Of a stretch of DNA of 33,152 nucleotides, positions 30,856 through 33,152 are shown piece by piece. The DNA comes from Oscillospiraceae bacterium (lineage in GTDB: Bacteria > Bacillota > Clostridia > Oscillospirales > Oscillospiraceae): contig JAFSWC010000060.1 of NCBI GenBank assembly GCA_017444665.1, forward strand, positions 1 to 33,152. Reading direction: 5' to 3'. Every line of letters starts with the position of its first letter. Positions within the stretch are counted from its first letter, which is position 1. The notes below the pieces were generated by a model. That model saw only the letters and a program-made list of their open reading frames with translations, did no database searches and was not told the origin of the DNA. The position numbers were made by a program, and so were the translations under genes.

Positions 30856-31571
30856 AGCTGACCGAACATGTCTATATGACCAGCGGTGTTCCTTACGGAA
30901 CAAATTCCAACACCTATGCGATCCGGGCAGGCGAAGGTGTGATCCTCATCGATTCCGGATACAGCGCCTATCAATGGGGCAAAATGAGCCGTGTTCTGGC
31001 AGACTGGGGGCTGTCCGAGCTGCCTTTGACGCATCTTCTTCTCACGCACGTTCACTTCGACCATGCCGGCAACGCCCATCTCGCGCGGGATCACGGCGCG
31101 GCGATCTGTGTCAGCGCAGCCGACGGCGAGTCGCTGCGTCTCGGCAACGAAAACACGCTGAAGGATCTGACCATGGCCTTTCCGGATCCCTTTGTCCCCT
31201 GCGAACCGGACCGGATCCTGAAGCCGGGCGATATTCTGGACTTCGACGGTCTGCGCTTCGAGGTGATCGAAGGGCGCGGCCATTCCGCCGGCGCGCTGAT
31301 TTTCCTTGCCCATGTTGACGGAAAGCGTATTCTCTTCACGGGCGACTGCATCACCGTCGGGCCGGACGACGCGAAGGATAACGTTCTGGTCGACCTGGCC
31401 TGGTGCGGCGGCCCCGACGCCGACGTGGAGGAATACGGCAAGACGCTCCGCCGCATGGCCGAGCTGGACGCCGACCTGCTGGCGCCCGGCCATTATCATC
31501 CGTATTACGGCGATACCCGTCCGCTCTTTTCCCAGGCGATCCGTCTTTTCGAGGAGCGGTATCACAAATAA
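30852..31571 (+). CDS. Metallo-beta-lactamase-fold hydrolase
   Basis: A 239-residue soluble hydrolase whose ATG overlaps the stop of the third NTF2-fold gene. The zinc-binding motif HVHFDH (HxHxDH) is followed by GRGHSAG, FTGDCI and APGHYHPYYG, giving the usual set of His and Asp ligands for two metals. Its closest lookalikes by memory are lactonase/glyoxalase-II-type enzymes (AHL lactonase, hydroxyacyl-glutathione hydrolase). A lactone or thioester product from the NTF2-fold proteins is therefore a reasonable guess, but no substrate can be deduced. Confidence 0.88.
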   Translation: MKLTEHVYMTSGVPYGTNSNTYAIRAGEGVILIDSGYSAYQWGKMSRVLADWGLSELPLTHLLLTHVHFDHAGNAHLARDHGAAICVSAADGESLRLGNENTLKDLTMAFPDPFVPCEPDRILKPGDILDFDGLRFEVIEGRGHSAGALIFLAHVDGKRILFTGDCITVGPDDAKDNVLVDLAWCGGPDADVEEYGKTLRRMAELDADLLAPGHYHPYYGDTRPLFSQAIRLFEERYHK

Positions 31572-31587
31572 AGCAGTTTTATCAGAA

Positions 31588-31623
31588 AGACCCGCGGCGC
31601 TCCCTTTGAAGCGCCGCGGGTCT
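31588..31623. terminator. Bidirectional terminator between the MBL and DeoR genes
   Basis: AGACCCGCGGCGCT (31588-31601) pairs perfectly with 31610-31623 around an eight-base loop, followed by TCTTTC on the plus strand. It ends the NTF2/MBL operon and the convergent DeoR gene. Confidence 0.85.
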
Positions 31624-31643
31624 TCTTTCATTTTTGTGAATGC

Positions 31644-32438
31644 TTACGGCTCTGCCGGCTCGACGAGCGTGACGTTAACACCGGCGCTCCGGAGCGCTTC
31701 TACGGTACGTGGATCCGCCCCGGTATCGGTAATGAGATGGGTGATGTCGTGGATCGTACCGCTGAAGAAATTATGCTGTGTTCCGATCTTGCTCGAGTCG
31801 GTCACAACGATTTTGGGACCGTTGCAGCGGCGCAGCATCGCCTGGTTGATGCTCGTCTCCTGCAGGACACGGGTGGTGATGCCGCCCTCGACGCTGATGC
31901 CGCTCACGCCGATGATGCATTTCGTGGACGTGATACGGGAGAGCGTTTCCAGCGTGAGCTGACCGACGAGAGACTGCTTGTTTCCAATGACCTCGCCGCC
32001 GGTCAGAACGAGCTCTACGCTCGCCGCGCGCGGCGCAATGAGGCTGCGTCCGTTATTCGTCACGATCAGGACATGCTTGTCTCTGATATAGGGATAGATC
32101 AAAAGCGCGGTGGAGCTCGAGTTGATAAAAACGGTATCGCCGTCTTCGAGCATTTCCGCAGCGCAGCGGGCAATGGCCTGCTTCTGGCTCAGATGCTGGA
32201 TGGTCGTCTCCATATAAGCGGACTCGTCATCCACCTGGGCGCTGCTGACCAGCCGGGCGCCGCCGAAATAGCGTTCGACCAGGCCGCGGGAGGCAAGCTC
32301 ATCCAGATCCCGGCGCACGGTTATCGGGGATACCTTGAGAAGCTCTGAGAGAATGGCAACATCCGCATTCTTCTCCTCGCCGAGATAACGGAGAAGCTGG
32401 GTCTGTCTCTTTTGAATGGCACTGCGGTTGTTTTTCAT
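31644..32438 (-). CDS. DeoR-family sugar-responsive repressor
   Basis: A 264-residue transcription regulator. Residues 1-60 form a DeoR winged helix (RQTQLLRYLGEEKNADVAIL then LLKVSPITVRRDLDEL). The rest is a DeoR C-terminal sensor domain (about 75-230) with INSSSTAL, TNNGRSLI and LTGGEVIGNKQSLVG, which bind phosphorylated sugar effectors in this family. The four-base overlap with the kinase upstream (ATGA at 32435-32438) indicates one operon, so the kinase product is a natural inducer. Confidence 0.93.
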   Translation of the reverse strand: MKNNRSAIQKRQTQLLRYLGEEKNADVAILSELLKVSPITVRRDLDELASRGLVERYFGGARLVSSAQVDDESAYMETTIQHLSQKQAIARCAAEMLEDGDTVFINSSSTALLIYPYIRDKHVLIVTNNGRSLIAPRAASVELVLTGGEVIGNKQSLVGQLTLETLSRITSTKCIIGVSGISVEGGITTRVLQETSINQAMLRRCNGPKIVVTDSSKIGTQHNFFSGTIHDITHLITDTGADPRTVEALRSAGVNVTLVEPAEP

Positions 32439-33152
32439 ATCTGATCATTCACTTTCTCTATCACTTGCCTGTAAAGGACGACTTGCTCGGGAATCGGATC
32501 GTACCGCACGGTCTGCATGCTGCCGAACACGGCGTTATAGGCCTCCGCCGATGATCCGTACCAGCCGATCGCGGCCGTGCCGACCAGAAATGCGCCGATC
32601 GCCGTCGTCTCTTTTATTATATTGTTTTCCAGGGAAAAGTCAATCATATCGGAAATTATTTGATTGAATTCAGGCAGCCTGCTCAGTCCCCCCGTCGTCC
32701 GGATCGTCTGCGCGGCGCCGATCTCATCTTGTATTGCTCCGATACACCCGGCAATGCGTCCGGCGATCCCCTCGAGCATGGCGCGGGCAAAATCGGCGCG
32801 GGTGTGGGAAAAATCGATTCCTGAAATCGACCCGCCTTTGTTCAGATCCGTACACATCCGAAGTCCGTTTGCGCCCGGAGGGCTTTGCATGATCTCCGCG
32901 TTGATGCGCTCCTGGGGGTAGCTCTGCCCCGCGGGATCATAAAAGCTGCGGTTGAACCAGTCAAAAACAGACCCCGCCGCCGGGATGCTCGCTTCCGCCA
33001 CCCACAATCCCGGGCAGGCAGATGCGTTCCAGTTGAGAGACGAGTGTGCTGCAATCAGCGGCCTGTCGCAAACGGCAGCCGCATATGCCCCCGTCCCGCA
33101 GGTCACGCCGATCTGGCCCGGGCGGAAAAGTCCCTGGCCGAGGACGGAGCAT
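32435..33152 (-). CDS. FGGY-family carbohydrate kinase, 5' end outside the window
   Basis: The visible 239 residues are the C-terminal half of an FGGY kinase; the reading frame runs open to the window edge with no start codon needed before it. The read-through residues CSVLGQGLFRPGQIGVTCGTGAY carry the ATP-binding GTG motif. A later TGGLSRLPEFNQIISDM and ETTAIGAFLVG match the second conserved FGGY pattern. It would phosphorylate a pentose, polyol or similar sugar. It is the first gene before a DeoR repressor, with which it shares a four-base overlap. Confidence 0.88.
   Translation of the reverse strand, partial: CSVLGQGLFRPGQIGVTCGTGAYAAAVCDRPLIAAHSSLNWNASACPGLWVAEASIPAAGSVFDWFNRSFYDPAGQSYPQERINAEIMQSPPGANGLRMCTDLNKGGSISGIDFSHTRADFARAMLEGIAGRIAGCIGAIQDEIGAAQTIRTTGGLSRLPEFNQIISDMIDFSLENNIIKETTAIGAFLVGTAAIGWYGSSAEAYNAVFGSMQTVRYDPIPEQVVLYRQVIEKVNDQI

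Noticed and set aside
1..33152. tRNA, rRNA, CRISPR repeats, transposases or phage genes.
   Set aside because: None recognised on reading either strand; the Lar-like protein alone is not evidence of a prophage.

Overview
The window reads as a gene-dense chromosomal stretch of a GC-rich (roughly 60% by eye) member of the Bacillota, most likely an uncultured gut-type Clostridia (Oscillospiraceae/Christensenellales-like). This is inferred from strong AGGAGG-type ribosome binding sites, several TTGnnn-N17-TAnnnT promoters, a FeoA-FeoB fusion with its small Cys-rich partner, a NiCo (czcD) riboswitch, a minimal two-gene SUF pair, two GPH-family sugar symporters and a type-2-like tyrosine phosphatase. 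No rRNA, tRNA, CRISPR array, transposase or prophage gene was recognised.

Layout. 1-2.6 kb: an AlkZ-related protein, a small membrane protein and a membrane-tethered esterase with cysteine ribbons, followed by a multi-hairpin element. 2.8-4.0 kb (-): a Gate-domain membrane protein. 4.2-6.2 kb (+): SufC/SufB-like (SmsCB) and a small membrane protein, ending in two large hairpins. 6.2-8.3 kb (-): free-methionine-(R)-sulfoxide reductase and a membrane protein fused to a spermidine-synthase-like domain. 8.4-10.7 kb (+): a divergent macro-domain protein and a GPH symporter. 10.7-14.1 kb (-): carboxylesterase and GH31 glycosidase. 14.2-15.2 kb (+): MutY. 15.3-18.8 kb (-): an XRE/TPR regulator, then an operon of GPH symporter and PIG-L deacetylase. 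19.1-21.0 kb (-): alpha/beta hydrolase, acylphosphatase, Lar-like zinc protein and HD nucleotidase, with a second multi-hairpin element downstream. 21.0-22.1 kb (+): NiCo riboswitch and cation diffusion facilitator. 22.3-24.8 kb (-): FeoAB fusion and a 54-residue FeoB-associated protein. 25.0-26.0 kb (-): an AT-rich radical SAM gene that looks foreign. 26.2-28.6 kb (-): Mbeg1-like hydrolase, a small unknown protein and a tyrosine phosphatase. 28.9-31.6 kb (+): three tandem NTF2/SnoaL-fold paralogues and a metallo-beta-lactamase-fold hydrolase. 31.6-33.2 kb (-): an FGGY sugar kinase (cut by the window edge) and a DeoR-type repressor.

How the genes may work together. Two loci handle metals: FeoAB imports ferrous iron, and the riboswitch-controlled CDF probably exports Ni/Co. 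Iron is used locally by SmsCB (Fe-S assembly), MutY and the radical SAM enzyme. Sugar use is represented by two GPH symporters, GH31, two esterases, PIG-L deacetylase and the kinase/DeoR pair. The least explained unit, and the best candidate for an undescribed pathway, is the translationally coupled NTF2-NTF2-NTF2-MBL operon. The two intergenic multi-hairpin arrays are the most unusual non-coding structures.
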